This document shows, piece by piece, positions 1 through 8,972 of a stretch of DNA of 64,000 bases. The position numbers were made by a program, and so were the translations under genes. The notes beneath the pieces are model-generated. The model had not been told where the DNA came from. It saw nothing but the letters and a program-made list of their open reading frames with translations, and ran no database searches. Every line of letters begins with the position of its first letter. The first letter of the stretch is position 1. The stretch is taken from assembly GCF_003325355.1 (NCBI RefSeq), contig NZ_CP030850.1, positions 3,968,001-4,032,000 of the forward strand, in the 5' to 3' direction. Source of the DNA: Runella rosea (lineage in GTDB: Bacteria > Bacteroidota > Bacteroidia > Cytophagales > Spirosomataceae).

Positions 1-625
1 CGCGTCGAGAGGCCAATTCTGCATAATAATCTTTCAAATAAGTTTGCGCGCCCATACAGCTCATAGCCTCCAATTTTTTGTCCATAACCGATGAAATATC
101 AATGAAAGTATCGGGTACAAAGCCGCAAAGTTCGGGCTGATGGGGTTCAAACGAATACCAAACGGGCGGGTCAATATTTTTGAAAGCACTCGGCACACCC
201 GCCCCTGACGACAACAATCGTGCACGTTGGGTGGCCTGAAAAGCCAACGGATGGTCGGGATTGAAGGGGTCTTTTTCGGAATGGGTCAGAATCACCGTAG
301 GCTCAAAATCTCCGATTATTTTAGTCAGTTGCGTAATACGTTCGTCAGAAATCAACATCGGATAATCGCCCCAATCCAGAAATTGAATCGGCGTTCCGAG
401 AATATCAGCAGCTTTTTGCGCTTGCTCGTGGCGAATGATTTTCACGCTTTCTTCGGTACGATTGGGATTTTCTTTCCACAATTCGCCTGATTCGCCCCGT
501 TCTCCGTACGACAAGGCAATCACCAAGGTATCAGCTCCTTCTTCAATGGCTTTGGCGAGGGTGCCGGCGGCTCGCCACACAAAATCGCCCGAATGCGCTC
601 CGATGACTAATAATTTCTTCTTCAT
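1..625 (-). CDS. PIG-L family protein, GalB (4-oxalomesaconate hydratase)-like, partial at 3' end
   Basis: The ATG lies at 625 and the frame stays open to the window edge, giving 208 residues without a stop, so the C-terminus is missing. The N-terminus reads KKKLLVIGAHSGDFVWRAAG. PIG-L/LmbE deacetylases normally carry AHPDDE at this position; AHSGDF followed by VWRA is instead like GalB, the zinc-dependent 4-oxalomesaconate hydratase of gallate/protocatechuate 4,5-cleavage (family knowledge). A second motif, HPLAFQATQRAR, matches the downstream metal-site region of the family. The gene starts 27 bp after the extradiol dioxygenase on the same strand, so a two-gene aromatic catabolic operon is likely. 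A sugar-amide deacetylase is the alternative, but the altered HPDDE motif and the neighbour argue against it. Confidence 0.85.
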   Translation of the reverse strand, partial: MKKKLLVIGAHSGDFVWRAAGTLAKAIEEGADTLVIALSYGERGESGELWKENPNRTEESVKIIRHEQAQKAADILGTPIQFLDWGDYPMLISDERITQLTKIIGDFEPTVILTHSEKDPFNPDHPLAFQATQRARLLSSGAGVPSAFKNIDPPVWYSFEPHQPELCGFVPDTFIDISSVMDKKLEAMSCMGAQTYLKDYYAELASRR

Positions 626-652
626 AAGTACTTAAAAATGGGTCATATAAAA

Positions 653-1618
653 TCAATCCAATTCCTCTGGCATGGGGGTACCTTTTGTATGAAAACTCGG
701 CACAGTAGCCAAGCCCCATGCCTGCCCTTTTTTACGCTCTTCCAACGTCCAGACGACGGTTTCATAATCAGGATCAACAATCAGTCGGGCGGTGGTATTG
801 GCAATTTCTATCCGGTTGCCGCCGGGTTCATACACATACAGAAAAAATGTTTGCTGGATGGTGTGCTTGTGAGGCCCTGTTTCGATAAAAATGCCGTTTT
901 CAAGACAAATATCGGCGGCAATCAAGACTTCTTCGCGACTGTTGACGGCATAAGTAACGTGATGAAAACGGTCATTCATTCCTAAATAATCTTCAGTCAC
1001 TGCCAAATCGTAGGATTTAGAATTGACCATAAACCAAACCGCTTTGGGGTTCAAATCCTCCAGATTATCGACAATGGTCTCGGTCAAAATCCCTCCTAAG
1101 TTGTTCAGTTGAAAATCCCGAAAAGCCCTAACATCTTTGGCAAACAAATTCAGATGGTCTATTCGTCTGACGTTGATGCCTCGGGCAGGAAACTTACTGG
1201 CCGTATTTTTCAAGGCCGAAGTATCAGCCGCGCCCGATTTATATTTTTCTGTTTCAAAATAGATTTCTGTCAAATGCCCACTTGGCGAATGATATTCATA
1301 CGCGGGCCCGTGGCCCATATCTCCGTTGTTCCAACCCATGCCATAGCCACTTTTTTGAAGGGCCGCCACGCGACGTTGGAGCGCCTCTGGACTTTTGGCT
1401 CGCCACGCAAAGTGCTTCATACCAGCGTGTTTGTGAGCGGTCAGCTTCAGCGTATGGTGTTCATAGTCATCGTATGCTCTCAGATAAACCGAATCGCCTT
1501 TGACGGCCGAGATGGACATGCCCATAATGTCGGTAAAAAAGCGCGTACTAGCCTCCAATTTGGGCGTAAATAGTTCTACGTGCGCAATATGGGCCAAATC
1601 CCAAAGGTGATTTTTCAT
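653..1618 (-). CDS. Extradiol ring-cleavage dioxygenase (VOC superfamily, catechol 2,3-dioxygenase type)
   Basis: About 321 residues, starting at the ATG at 1618 (MKNHLWDLAHIAHVEL); an ATG seven codons upstream would only add MFLFSKS ahead of the domain. Two glyoxalase/VOC modules are visible: residues ~10-125 (IAHVELFTP...HLTEIYFE) and ~150-285. The second carries the expected iron ligands of class I extradiol dioxygenases: His155 in RRIDHLNLF, His219/220 in RFHHVTY and Glu271 in GGNRIEI. The protein should open a catecholic ring meta to the hydroxyls using Fe(II) and O2; the substrate cannot be read from sequence. It precedes a GalB-like hydratase gene by 27 bp and is divergent from an AraC-type regulator, which fits an inducible aromatic-acid module. 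Cytoplasmic. Confidence 0.9.
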   Translation of the reverse strand: MKNHLWDLAHIAHVELFTPKLEASTRFFTDIMGMSISAVKGDSVYLRAYDDYEHHTLKLTAHKHAGMKHFAWRAKSPEALQRRVAALQKSGYGMGWNNGDMGHGPAYEYHSPSGHLTEIYFETEKYKSGAADTSALKNTASKFPARGINVRRIDHLNLFAKDVRAFRDFQLNNLGGILTETIVDNLEDLNPKAVWFMVNSKSYDLAVTEDYLGMNDRFHHVTYAVNSREEVLIAADICLENGIFIETGPHKHTIQQTFFLYVYEPGGNRIEIANTTARLIVDPDYETVVWTLEERKKGQAWGLATVPSFHTKGTPMPEELD

Positions 1619-1728
1619 TGATTTTGAGAACAGAAACAAAGTGATTTTTCAGTTTGCAATGTTAGGCAGTGATGGCTACTGTTTTTGGATATTATTTTTA
1701 ATATTGCAGATAAAAATCAAACATTCTT

Positions 1729-2607
1729 ATGGGCAGCAGCAAACCCATTCTCAACTTTGAAGGACTGTATGGAGACCTAAACAGCCGCAATCCGTCAGAA
1801 TACATTTTTCTCGAACTGATTACCACCCGCAGCCAAACTTTCAACTGGGTGATTCAGCCTCACATTCATACCCATCTATTTCAGGTATTTATCGTTAATA
1901 GCGGTCAGGTTAAGTTTCAGGGAAGCATCAGAATTGACACCTACACCGCCCCTTGTATTTTCCTCATTCCTCCCACTGCCCTGCATGGTTTAACCTACAC
2001 ACCAGACGTATCTGGACATATTCTGACGATTTCAGAAACCATCATAGAAGATATTTTTCAAACATCTTCGACCATTTGGAAATCATTCGATAAGATTCAT
2101 ATCATCCATCTTTTTGACGAAAAAGAATCTTTTCAAGCCGTCACAGAGTTGATTGGTGCCATTGAGACGGAGTTGTTTGAAGAGCAATCGGAAAGGAGGG
2201 CCATGCTTAACGCCTATTTTACCCAGTTGTTCGTAAAGTTGCACCGCATGGTTCGGCAAGGACAAGAACAAAAAAAAGATAACGTGACGATGAGTCACTT
2301 TCGGAAATTTCAGAAGAAAATCAAAGAGGCAAACTACCCAAAAAGTATCCCTGAATTTGCCGAGGAGCTTAACATCACCCCCATTCACCTCAACCGAATC
2401 TGTCGCTCGGTTTCAGGCCATTCGGCCATTCAGTTGGTTCATCGCTATCTCATCGACGAAGCCCAAAAATACCTCACGCACACCTCTTATTCGATTTCCG
2501 AAATTGCGTATTTATTAAAGTTTGAGTACCCAAACTACTTCGCCAAACTATTCAAAAAATACACGGGATTATCGCCCGTCGAATTTCGTGAAAAACAGCG
2601 AAGCTAG
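1729..2607 (+). CDS. AraC family transcriptional regulator
   Basis: 292 residues. The N-terminal ~160 residues form a cupin-like ligand-binding region (VIQPHIHTHLFQVFIVNSG), typical of AraC regulators of aromatic-acid catabolism such as the PobR/HpaA type. Residues ~200-290 contain two helix-turn-helix units: FAEELNITPIHLNRICRSVSG, whose last residues I take as the first recognition helix, and a C-terminal unit containing EIAYLLKFEYPNYFAKLFKK and ending GLSPVEFRE. The gene is divergent from the dioxygenase/GalB-like pair across a 110-bp gap, so it probably regulates that operon in response to an aromatic ligand and may autoregulate. The ATG at 1729 is the only reasonable start. No exact TAnnTTTG element is visible in the gap; TAATATTG at 1699-1706 matches 7 of 8 positions but has no well-spaced -33 box. 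Confidence 0.9.
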   Translation: MGSSKPILNFEGLYGDLNSRNPSEYIFLELITTRSQTFNWVIQPHIHTHLFQVFIVNSGQVKFQGSIRIDTYTAPCIFLIPPTALHGLTYTPDVSGHILTISETIIEDIFQTSSTIWKSFDKIHIIHLFDEKESFQAVTELIGAIETELFEEQSERRAMLNAYFTQLFVKLHRMVRQGQEQKKDNVTMSHFRKFQKKIKEANYPKSIPEFAEELNITPIHLNRICRSVSGHSAIQLVHRYLIDEAQKYLTHTSYSISEIAYLLKFEYPNYFAKLFKKYTGLSPVEFREKQRS

Positions 2608-2620
2608 CATCAGTGTTGAG

Positions 2621-2670
2621 CCCAACAATCAATCCGCGAAAGCAGTGACTTTCGTGGATTGATTGTTGGG
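2621..2670. terminator. Long hairpin between convergent genes
   Basis: A 21-bp inverted repeat (arms 2621-2641 and 2650-2670, 8-nt loop) is complementary throughout except for one G-U wobble. It sits between the convergent AraC-type and carbonic anhydrase genes, starting 13 bp after the stop of the former. There is no long T run on either side, so it may act as a bidirectional transcript-end hairpin rather than a textbook intrinsic terminator. Confidence 0.7.
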
Positions 2671-2680
2671 GTGTCACAGC

Positions 2681-3310
2681 TCAATCTAACCGATAAATCT
2701 CCATAATACCTTCAAGTATATTTGGGAAATCAATTTTCAGGTCTATTAACTTACCAGAGTGGATATCAAAAACCCAGCCATTAACCGTAATTCCCCGCTC
2801 GCGGTAGGCTTCCTGCACTGCGGCCAATTTGATAACGTTGATACACTGTTCTTGCACATTCAACTCCACCAATCTATCATAGCGAGCCTGCTCATCTTCA
2901 ATCGCATTCAGCACATCTTTATGTATACGATATACATCCCGGATATTACGTAACCAAGGATTCAAAATACCCAAATCGGCATGTTGCATAGCGGCTTTGA
3001 TGCCCCCGCAAGAGTAATGACCACACACAATGATGTGTTTGACTTTCAGGTGCCTGACCGCATAGTTTATTACGCTCATCACGTTCAAATCAATGCTTAC
3101 CACCATATTGGCAATATTTCGATGAATAAAAACTTCACCAGGTTGCACGCCCATTAAATCTTCGGCGGTCACTCGGCTGTCTGAACATCCTATATACAGA
3201 AAATCGGGGCTTTGGCCTTTCGAAAGTTTCTCGAAATATTCTGGATCTTTATTGAGTTTTTCGGCAACCCAATATTCATTGTTCTCAAAAATGCGTTGAA
3301 ATTTATCCAT
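2681..3310 (-). CDS. can: Beta-class carbonic anhydrase
   Basis: 209 residues, the usual length for bacterial beta-carbonic anhydrases. It should catalyse reversible hydration of CO2 to bicarbonate in the cytoplasm. Zinc ligands and catalytic residues are visible: Cys42, Asp44 and Arg46 in GCSDSRVTAEDLMG, then His98 and Cys101 in VCGHYSCGG. PGEVFIHRNIAN (from residue 57) is the conserved dimer and active-site segment. The ATG at 3310 opens directly into the family N-terminus (MDKFQRIFENN). It is monocistronic by layout: convergent with the AraC-type gene, with a 40-bp gap to the end of the next minus-strand gene upstream. No regulatory sequence can be assigned. Confidence 0.95.
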   Translation of the reverse strand: MDKFQRIFENNEYWVAEKLNKDPEYFEKLSKGQSPDFLYIGCSDSRVTAEDLMGVQPGEVFIHRNIANMVVSIDLNVMSVINYAVRHLKVKHIIVCGHYSCGGIKAAMQHADLGILNPWLRNIRDVYRIHKDVLNAIEDEQARYDRLVELNVQEQCINVIKLAAVQEAYRERGITVNGWVFDIHSGKLIDLKIDFPNILEGIMEIYRLD

Positions 3311-3350
3311 AATAGAATGAGTGTTTAGTGTAAATGCAGTAGGTAGTACT

Positions 3351-4196
3351 CTATTTAGGCGCTTGGCTTTGCTCTAACTGAGCATATACTTCCTCAAACT
3401 CTCGACCTTCGGCCACTTGTTGAACCAAAGTAGGGATTTTTTTTTCTCCCACCCCAGCCAGCCACCGCGCCAGTTCCATTCCAGATGTCATATAAGCCAG
3501 CATTACGTGGCCTTCATGGCCGTTGAAAAAACCACGCATGGAAGCAATTTCGTCCAAATCAAGGGCTATTTGTCCGCCCCGTGAAAGATACAAATATTCG
3601 TCTTTGTAGTCAACATACCGTTGGATGCTGTCGGTTTTGGGCACAAACCGATAATCGACCATCAGCGCCAAACCTTCATTGAACCACTGTGGAATCTGTC
3701 GGGTAGTTTTCCACCAACCTAAGCGACTAAAAAGCTCATCGTGGCACATTTCATGGGCTATCACGTCGGCATTGAGACCATCCATATTGAGTACGATATA
3801 GGACGTTCCCCAAGGAGTACCGATACTGCACCCCGCCCCCTCGCCGCTGTTGCAATAGCGACGGTATTGATCGGCGCGTTGGCAAAGAATAAACGTTGGA
3901 TTCCCTACCCGACTCCCCCAAAAAGTCTCAATACGCTTCTGAGCTTCCTGAATAAGGGCATTGGCATGGCCTTGAACCCGCGGCGAAAGCTCTGGACTGA
4001 CGTACAGCCGTTCGGCAGAAAGGTTAAAATCTGAATATTGAACGACAAAACAACGAAATACATGCGGAAACAGAACGAAGTAACTCACGACGAAGGCAAA
4101 ACTTCCCATCAAAATCCACAAAAAAAGGCGGCGCAAAGGCATTAGTCCAATTCTACGTTCATTTTTGCCAGAGAGGCGGCTACTTATTACAACCAA
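3351..4196 (-). CDS. Membrane-anchored gluzincin-type zinc peptidase-like protein
   Basis: 281 residues from the ATG at 4196; an internal ATG at 4142 (MPLRRLFLWILMG) would give a tighter N-terminal membrane segment and may be the true start. One transmembrane helix lies at residues ~22-44, with the rest probably periplasmic. HEMCH at 148-152, followed 21 residues later by NEGLA (Glu174), forms an HExxH...E zinc site as in gluzincins (peptidase MA-like clan). Cys105, Cys115 and Cys123 in the preceding region may form disulfides. No specific family or substrate is recognised. It lies 28 bp after the RNase D stop on the same strand, but there is no functional link I can defend. Confidence 0.75.
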   Translation of the reverse strand: MVVISSRLSGKNERRIGLMPLRRLFLWILMGSFAFVVSYFVLFPHVFRCFVVQYSDFNLSAERLYVSPELSPRVQGHANALIQEAQKRIETFWGSRVGNPTFILCQRADQYRRYCNSGEGAGCSIGTPWGTSYIVLNMDGLNADVIAHEMCHDELFSRLGWWKTTRQIPQWFNEGLALMVDYRFVPKTDSIQRYVDYKDEYLYLSRGGQIALDLDEIASMRGFFNGHEGHVMLAYMTSGMELARWLAGVGEKKIPTLVQQVAEGREFEEVYAQLEQSQAPK

Positions 4197-4224
4197 ATAT
4201 ACCAGTTTCTCCAGTCAAAATCAG

Positions 4225-5376
4225 CTACTCAAACGCCGAAATATCTATATTCAACGTCTGTGCCGCTTCTCTGATGATGCTTTGTTGAAACGCAGGATTG
4301 ATTTCTGAAAGCTTCATTTCTCCCCCAATCAAAATTCCGATGGTTTCATTGCTCAATACATACGGCGCAAAATGCGCCCCGTAGCATTCCTCAATCCAGC
4401 GTTTAATGGGCAAAAATACGTGTTCACGCAGGCGATTGTAGCGGGTCGATTTGCGTTGCCATTCGGCAATTTCTTGCCCCGTGGGTACCCGTTTTTGGGT
4501 AGACAATAACTGTGCTTTTGCGGCAGCTTCGGCTTGCTCCAAAACTCCTCTGAATTGCTCGGCCACCGATTCGTTCTGAATGCGGTAATGAATGCCTTTC
4601 AGGTTCATCCAGTCATTCAAGACAACCGGGTGCTCCATGACCTGATAGACTATTTTTTCGGAAAAAACTTGGTAATGAGGCTTATTGATGCGTTTGGCCT
4701 GTTCATCCCGAAACCGATACAGTTCATTCAAAATGTATTGCTGAAAAGGCGTAAAATCACGTTGTTCTTTCGGACTCAAAAAGGTTTCTTTGGATTTGGG
4801 AGAATAATCTTTTTGCTCCACCACCCGCATCATTTGCTCAAACCATTCCCACCGATTTTGCGCTTGCAAACGCTCGGCAGTTAATTTGCGCAAGGCTGGC
4901 AAATGGATAACATCGTTGGCGGCGTATTCTAGTTGCATCGGCAACAGCGGGCGTTTCAACCAGTTACTCTGCTGTTTTGTTTTGCTCGATTCGACTCCCA
5001 ACAATTCAAACAACACACTACTGAGCCCGATTTTCTCTAAACTCAGCATTTTGGCCGCTACGCTGGTATCGAAGATGTTACGGGGCGAACAGCCGTGTAA
5101 ATGAAGCAAACGTAAATCTTCGCCACAATCATGAAAAATCTTTTCGGACGTTTCGCTCTCTAAAACCCGCCAGAGGGGAGTTAAATCAGCGATGGCAAAT
5201 GGGTCAATCAAATAGCAGGTATCAGGAGTAGCAATTTGAATAAGACAAAGCGTAAAACCGTAGGCATAATGGTTGTGATCAAACTCGGTATCAATAGCAA
5301 ACGCCTCCAAACCGCTTAGATGCTCAACCACTTTTTCAAACGCCTCTTGGGTCTGAATAATTAAAGGTATTGACAT
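4225..5376 (-). CDS. rnd: Ribonuclease D
   Basis: 383 residues from the ATG at 5376 (MSIPLIIQTQEAF). A longer frame to 5472 adds 32 hydrophobic, atypical residues and is unlikely. This is a DEDDy 3'-5' exoribonuclease that trims tRNA 3' ends. Motif I is AIDTEFD (Asp29, Glu31), motif II FHDCGEDLRLL (Asp87), motif III YAANDVIHL (Tyr151, Asp155). An HRDC domain follows at ~205-285 (QQYILNELYRFRDEQAKRIN), then a divergent C-terminal region. It is transcribed away from clpB. A TATTTTTG sequence on the minus strand (5389-5382) ends only 6 bp before the chosen ATG and has no matching -33 box, so I do not call it a promoter. Confidence 0.93.
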   Translation of the reverse strand: MSIPLIIQTQEAFEKVVEHLSGLEAFAIDTEFDHNHYAYGFTLCLIQIATPDTCYLIDPFAIADLTPLWRVLESETSEKIFHDCGEDLRLLHLHGCSPRNIFDTSVAAKMLSLEKIGLSSVLFELLGVESSKTKQQSNWLKRPLLPMQLEYAANDVIHLPALRKLTAERLQAQNRWEWFEQMMRVVEQKDYSPKSKETFLSPKEQRDFTPFQQYILNELYRFRDEQAKRINKPHYQVFSEKIVYQVMEHPVVLNDWMNLKGIHYRIQNESVAEQFRGVLEQAEAAAKAQLLSTQKRVPTGQEIAEWQRKSTRYNRLREHVFLPIKRWIEECYGAHFAPYVLSNETIGILIGGEMKLSEINPAFQQSIIREAAQTLNIDISAFE

Positions 5377-5534
5377 AGCGTCAAAAATAGCAAAAACAAC
5401 GTCATTTTGTCTACATCCCCACCCAAAAAACAAAAAAAATATGCCAAAATTGCCGCTTTTAAAGACAGGCATACTCCTTGTACAGAAGGTGTTATCTAAA
5501 TCACATTCACTAAAATATTAACAGAAAAGCCGCC

Positions 5535-8165
5535 ATGAATTTTAACCAATATACCATCAAAGCGCAGGAGGTAATCCAGCGTGCGGTACAAATTGCTCAG
5601 GGAAACCAGCAGCAAGCGGTAGAAACAGGACACGTTTTGCAAGCAATTTTGGAAGACGACCCCAATACCTCACAGTTTTTGATGAAAAAACTGAACGTAT
5701 CTCCTCAACTACTGCAAACCAAAATCCAAGCCTCCGTAAACGCCTACCCAAAAGTAGCGGGAACGGCCGCTACTGAATACATAAGCAATGACTTAAATGC
5801 CGCTTTTCAGAAAGCCCAAACCTATCTGAAAGAATTTCAAGATGAATTTGTCAGCGTTGAAATGCTTTTTCTTGGGTTGGCCACTGGCAAAGACGCCACC
5901 GCCCGACTCATGCAGGAGGTTGGTTTTAAGGAAAAAGGTCTGTTGGCCGCGATTAAAGAATTAAGAGGAAAAAATAACCCTGTGAAAGACCAAAATGCCG
6001 AAGCTAAATATCGCTCTCTGGAGCGGTATAGCAAAAATTTGAATGAATTGGCCCGTGCCGGAAAAATTGACCCCGTCATTGGCCGCGACGACGAAATTCG
6101 TCGGGTATTACAAATTTTGGCGCGTCGTACCAAAAACAACCCCATGCTGCTCGGTGAGCCAGGGGTCGGTAAAACCGCCATTGTGGAGGGCCTCGCCCAG
6201 CGTATTGTACAAGGCGACGTGCCCGAACAGTTAAAAACCAAAGAAATTGTGTCCCTTGACATGGGGTTGCTTATTGCAGGGGCCAAGTACAAAGGGGAAT
6301 TTGAAGAGCGTCTGAAGGCGGTGATTAAAGAAGTTACCGATTCTGAAGGCGAAGTAATTTTGTTTATTGATGAAATCCACACGCTCATCGGGGCGGGGGC
6401 CGGAGGTGAGGGCGCCATGGACGCGGCCAATCTGCTCAAACCGGCCCTCGCGCGGGGCGAACTTCATACCATTGGGGCTACCACCATCAAAGAGTACCAA
6501 AAGTACATTGAGAAAGACAAGGCGCTCGAACGCCGCTTTCAGGTCGTAACCGTCGATGAGCCAGGCGAGGCCGACGCCATCAGTATCCTGCGCGGTATCA
6601 AAGACAAATACGAACTTCACCACGGTGTACGGATTCAGGATGATGCCGTCATTGCGGCCGTAGAGCTGTCGAGCCGTTATATTTCTGACCGTTTTCTGCC
6701 CGACAAAGCCATCGACCTCATGGACGAAGCTGCCGCCAAGCTACGTTTGGAGATGGATTCGGTCCCCGAAGAACTCGACGACCTCAACCGCCGCATCATG
6801 CAGTTGGAAATTGAGCGAGAAGCCATTCGTCGCGAAAACGACAAGGACAAAGAAACCCGTCTCAACAAAGAAATTGCCGATTTGAGTGAAGACCGAAACG
6901 CCCTCAAAGCACAGTGGGAACTGGAAAAAGGCAAAATCAGTGAAGTGCGTACGCTCAAAGAGCAACTGGATCAACTTCGTCTGGAAGCCGAACAAGCCGA
7001 GCGCACTGGCGATTACGGAAAAGTAGCGGAACTTCGTTATGGTAAAATTCCTGAAATTGAGAAAAAATTGGCAGGAGATATTGACGACAACCATTCTAAC
7101 CACCAATTGCTCAATGAAGAAGTAACGCCCGAGCACATTGCAGAAGTAGTCGCCAAATGGACGGGTATCCCAGTCAGCAAAATGCTGCAAAGTGAGCGCG
7201 ACAAATTGCTAAATTTGGAAACAGAACTTCAAAAACGGGTAGCTGGGCAGGAAGAAGCCATCGAAGCCGTGGCAGATGCGGTTCGCCGCTCACGGGCAGG
7301 ATTGCAAGACCCCAAACGCCCCATCGGCAGCTTTTTGTTCCTCGGGCCAACGGGCGTAGGAAAAACCGAGTTGGCCAAAACCCTCGCCAATTACCTGTTT
7401 AACGACGACAACGCCATGGTGCGTATCGACATGAGCGAGTACCAGGAGCGCCACTCGGTCAGCCGTTTGGTGGGAGCGCCTCCCGGCTACGTGGGCTACG
7501 ATGAAGGTGGTCAGTTGACCGAGGCCGTCAGACGCAAGCCGTACAGTGTGATTTTGCTGGATGAAATCGAAAAAGCGCACCCTGATGTATGGAATATCAT
7601 GTTGCAGGTATTGGACGACGGCCGCCTCACCGATAACAAAGGACGAATGGCCAACTTCAAGAACACCATCATCATCATGACATCCAACATCGGCAGCGAC
7701 ATCATCATGGAAAAATTCAAAGAAGCCGGCAACAAAACCGACAAAGGTTGGAAGCTGTACTTCAAAGATGAAGCCAAAAACGACGTATTGAGCCTGTTGA
7801 AGCAAACCGTTCGACCTGAGTTTCTGAACCGTATCGACGAAATCGTACTCTTTGACCCACTGAGCCACGACAACCTCAAACAAATTGTGCGGATTCAGTT
7901 CAACCACATCAAAGGCTTGCTCGCCGAGCAGGGTATCACCCTCGATGCCACCGACGAGGCACTGCTCAAACTCTCTGAAGAAGGCTATGAGCCCGCCTTT
8001 GGTGCCCGACCACTGAAACGTGTCCTTCAGCGCCGTATCCTGAACGAGTTGTCGAAACAGATTCTGAGCGGCAAAATCACCAAAGACTCCGTCATCATGA
8101 TGGAACTCGGCGAAGACGGAGAAGTTGTTTTTGAGAATATCACAGAAGCGAAAATAGAGCTATAA
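5535..8165 (+). CDS. clpB: ATP-dependent chaperone ClpB
   Basis: 876 residues, normal for ClpB. Order of domains: N-terminal Clp repeat domain (1-145), first AAA+ module with Walker A GEPGVGKT at 207-214 and Walker [10 protein letters not shown], the coiled-coil M domain (~410-525, rich in Glu/Lys/Arg), second AAA+ module with [12 protein letters not shown] near 605 and [13 protein letters not shown], then the C-terminal D2-small domain ([17 protein letters not shown]). The M domain distinguishes it from ClpA/ClpC. The hexamer extracts polypeptides from aggregates together with DnaK in the cytoplasm. No CIRCE or other heat-shock operator is visible in the upstream gap, and no exact -7 element is present. 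It ends in a strong hairpin terminator shared with the convergent Uma2-type gene. Confidence 0.97.
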   Translation: MNFNQYTIKAQEVIQRAVQIAQGNQQQAVETGHVLQAILEDDPNTSQFLMKKLNVSPQLLQTKIQASVNAYPKVAGTAATEYISNDLNAAFQKAQTYLKEFQDEFVSVEMLFLGLATGKDATARLMQEVGFKEKGLLAAIKELRGKNNPVKDQNAEAKYRSLERYSKNLNELARAGKIDPVIGRDDEIRRVLQILARRTKNNPMLLGEPGVGKTAIVEGLAQRIVQGDVPEQLKTKEIVSLDMGLLIAGAKYKGEFEERLKAVIKEVTDSEGEVILFIDEIHTLIGAGAGGEGAMDAANLLKPALARGELHTIGATTIKEYQKYIEKDKALERRFQVVTVDEPGEADAISILRGIKDKYELHHGVRIQDDAVIAAVELSSRYISDRFLPDKAIDLMDEAAAKLRLEMDSVPEELDDLNRRIMQLEIEREAIRRENDKDKETRLNKEIADLSEDRNALKAQWELEKGKISEVRTLKEQLDQLRLEAEQAERTGDYGKVAELRYGKIPEIEKKLAGDIDDNHSNHQLLNEEVTPEHIAEVVAKWTGIPVSKMLQSERDKLLNLETELQKRVAGQEEAIEAVADAVRRSRAGLQDPKRPIGSFLFLGPTGVGKTELAKTLANYLFNDDNAMVRIDMSEYQERHSVSRLVGAPPGYVGYDEGGQLTEAVRRKPYSVILLDEIEKAHPDVWNIMLQVLDDGRLTDNKGRMANFKNTIIIMTSNIGSDIIMEKFKEAGNKTDKGWKLYFKDEAKNDVLSLLKQTVRPEFLNRIDEIVLFDPLSHDNLKQIVRIQFNHIKGLLAEQGITLDATDEALLKLSEEGYEPAFGARPLKRVLQRRILNELSKQILSGKITKDSVIMMELGEDGEVVFENITEAKIEL

Positions 8166-8188
8166 GTTGCACTTTATTGATTAACAAA

Positions 8189-8221
8189 AACGCCCCGCTG
8201 AGATTTCAGCGGGGCGTTTTT
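8189..8221. terminator. Bidirectional intrinsic terminator between clpB and the Uma2 gene
   Basis: A 13-bp GC-rich perfect stem (8189-8201 and 8206-8218) with a 4-nt loop is followed by T residues on the plus strand. On the opposite strand the preceding A run also reads as a U tract. It starts 23 bp after the clpB stop. Confidence 0.92.
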
Positions 8222-8222
8222 G

Positions 8223-8873
8223 TTAGTTCTCAAACGGAATATCTTTATAAATCTCCGCCAAAGTAAGCGGCTGCTCCATGATGGAAAACGAGTCTTCCAA
8301 GCGGGTATAATCGCGGAGTTCCCAATAATGAATGCCTTTGCGCTCATAGACTGTCACAAACGGCTGATATTGACTTACAAAAATGGCGTATTGCAACGAA
8401 TCAATTTTCTTGTAAGCCAACAATTTATCCCCAAAATCGTGAGAAATGGTGCTTTTTGAAGTTACTTCTACCACCAACACGGGGTTCGTAATGGTACTAG
8501 TCAACTTTTTACCAGAAGGCAATGTCACAAATTCAGGCTTCCCCTGTACTACTGAAACATCGGCGTTAAAATCCGTTGGGGAGAGCACATCGGCAATGTG
8601 AATTTTGATATTGCTGCCTATTACTGAAAATCCCTTTAAGTTTTCCAAAAGTATCGTCAATAAGTAACCAATACGTATCACTAATTTTTCGTGGTAATAA
8701 CTCACATTCCCCATAATAACAATCTCATTGTTGAAGTACTCAATCGTAAACTGACACTTTTCGACCCATTCGAGGTATTCCTCAAATGAGGCAGGAATGC
8801 GCAATATTACGTCTTCCCCAAGAGCTTCCAATTCGGCGAGCGTTGTCGGTATTTTTTGGGTTTCTATCCTCAT
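8223..8873 (-). CDS. Uma2 family (DUF820) putative restriction-endonuclease-fold protein
   Basis: 216 residues. It matches the Uma2/DUF820 pattern: N-terminal PASFEEYLEWVEKC, EIVIMGNVSYYHEKLVIRIGYLL, then DFNADVSVVQG and a central NPVLVVEVTSKSTISHD. The D...ExxS arrangement resembles a PD-(D/E)XK nuclease core (Asp in the DADVSV-like strand and Glu in VVEVTS). Uma2 proteins are numerous in cyanobacteria and Bacteroidota and their biological role is not settled, so no activity is asserted. Single gene, convergent with clpB. The ATG at 8873 fits the family N-terminus. Confidence 0.85.
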   Translation of the reverse strand: MRIETQKIPTTLAELEALGEDVILRIPASFEEYLEWVEKCQFTIEYFNNEIVIMGNVSYYHEKLVIRIGYLLTILLENLKGFSVIGSNIKIHIADVLSPTDFNADVSVVQGKPEFVTLPSGKKLTSTITNPVLVVEVTSKSTISHDFGDKLLAYKKIDSLQYAIFVSQYQPFVTVYERKGIHYWELRDYTRLEDSFSIMEQPLTLAEIYKDIPFEN

Positions 8874-8913
8874 TCATTCATATTGTTTGTTGAAGATACC
8901 GAATTTTCATTGA

Positions 8914-8945
8914 CAAAAAAAATCCCGCCGACGTTCGGCAGGATT
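8914..8945 (-). terminator. Intrinsic terminator for the Lys-rich secreted protein gene
   Basis: On the minus strand a stem of 11 positions with one internal mismatch (arms 8935-8945 and 8921-8931, 3-nt loop) is followed by about eight T residues. It lies 28 bp beyond the stop of the gene ending at 8973 and upstream of the Uma2 gene. Confidence 0.88.
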
Positions 8946-8972
8946 CTTAAAACAAACCTAAATAAGCGCGGA

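Noticed and set aside
5382..5389. TATTTTTG on the minus strand as the rnd promoter
   Set aside because: It is only 6 bp from the chosen start codon and lacks a -33 box; likely chance in AT-rich sequence.
5837..7907. Several long minus-strand frames opposite clpB (up to ~205 codons)
   Set aside because: All are fully contained in clpB, have no family motifs, and reflect codon bias of the real gene.
8223..8873. Uma2 gene considered as part of a defence or restriction system
   Set aside because: It stands alone beside clpB, with no methyltransferase, helicase or other defence gene in the window.
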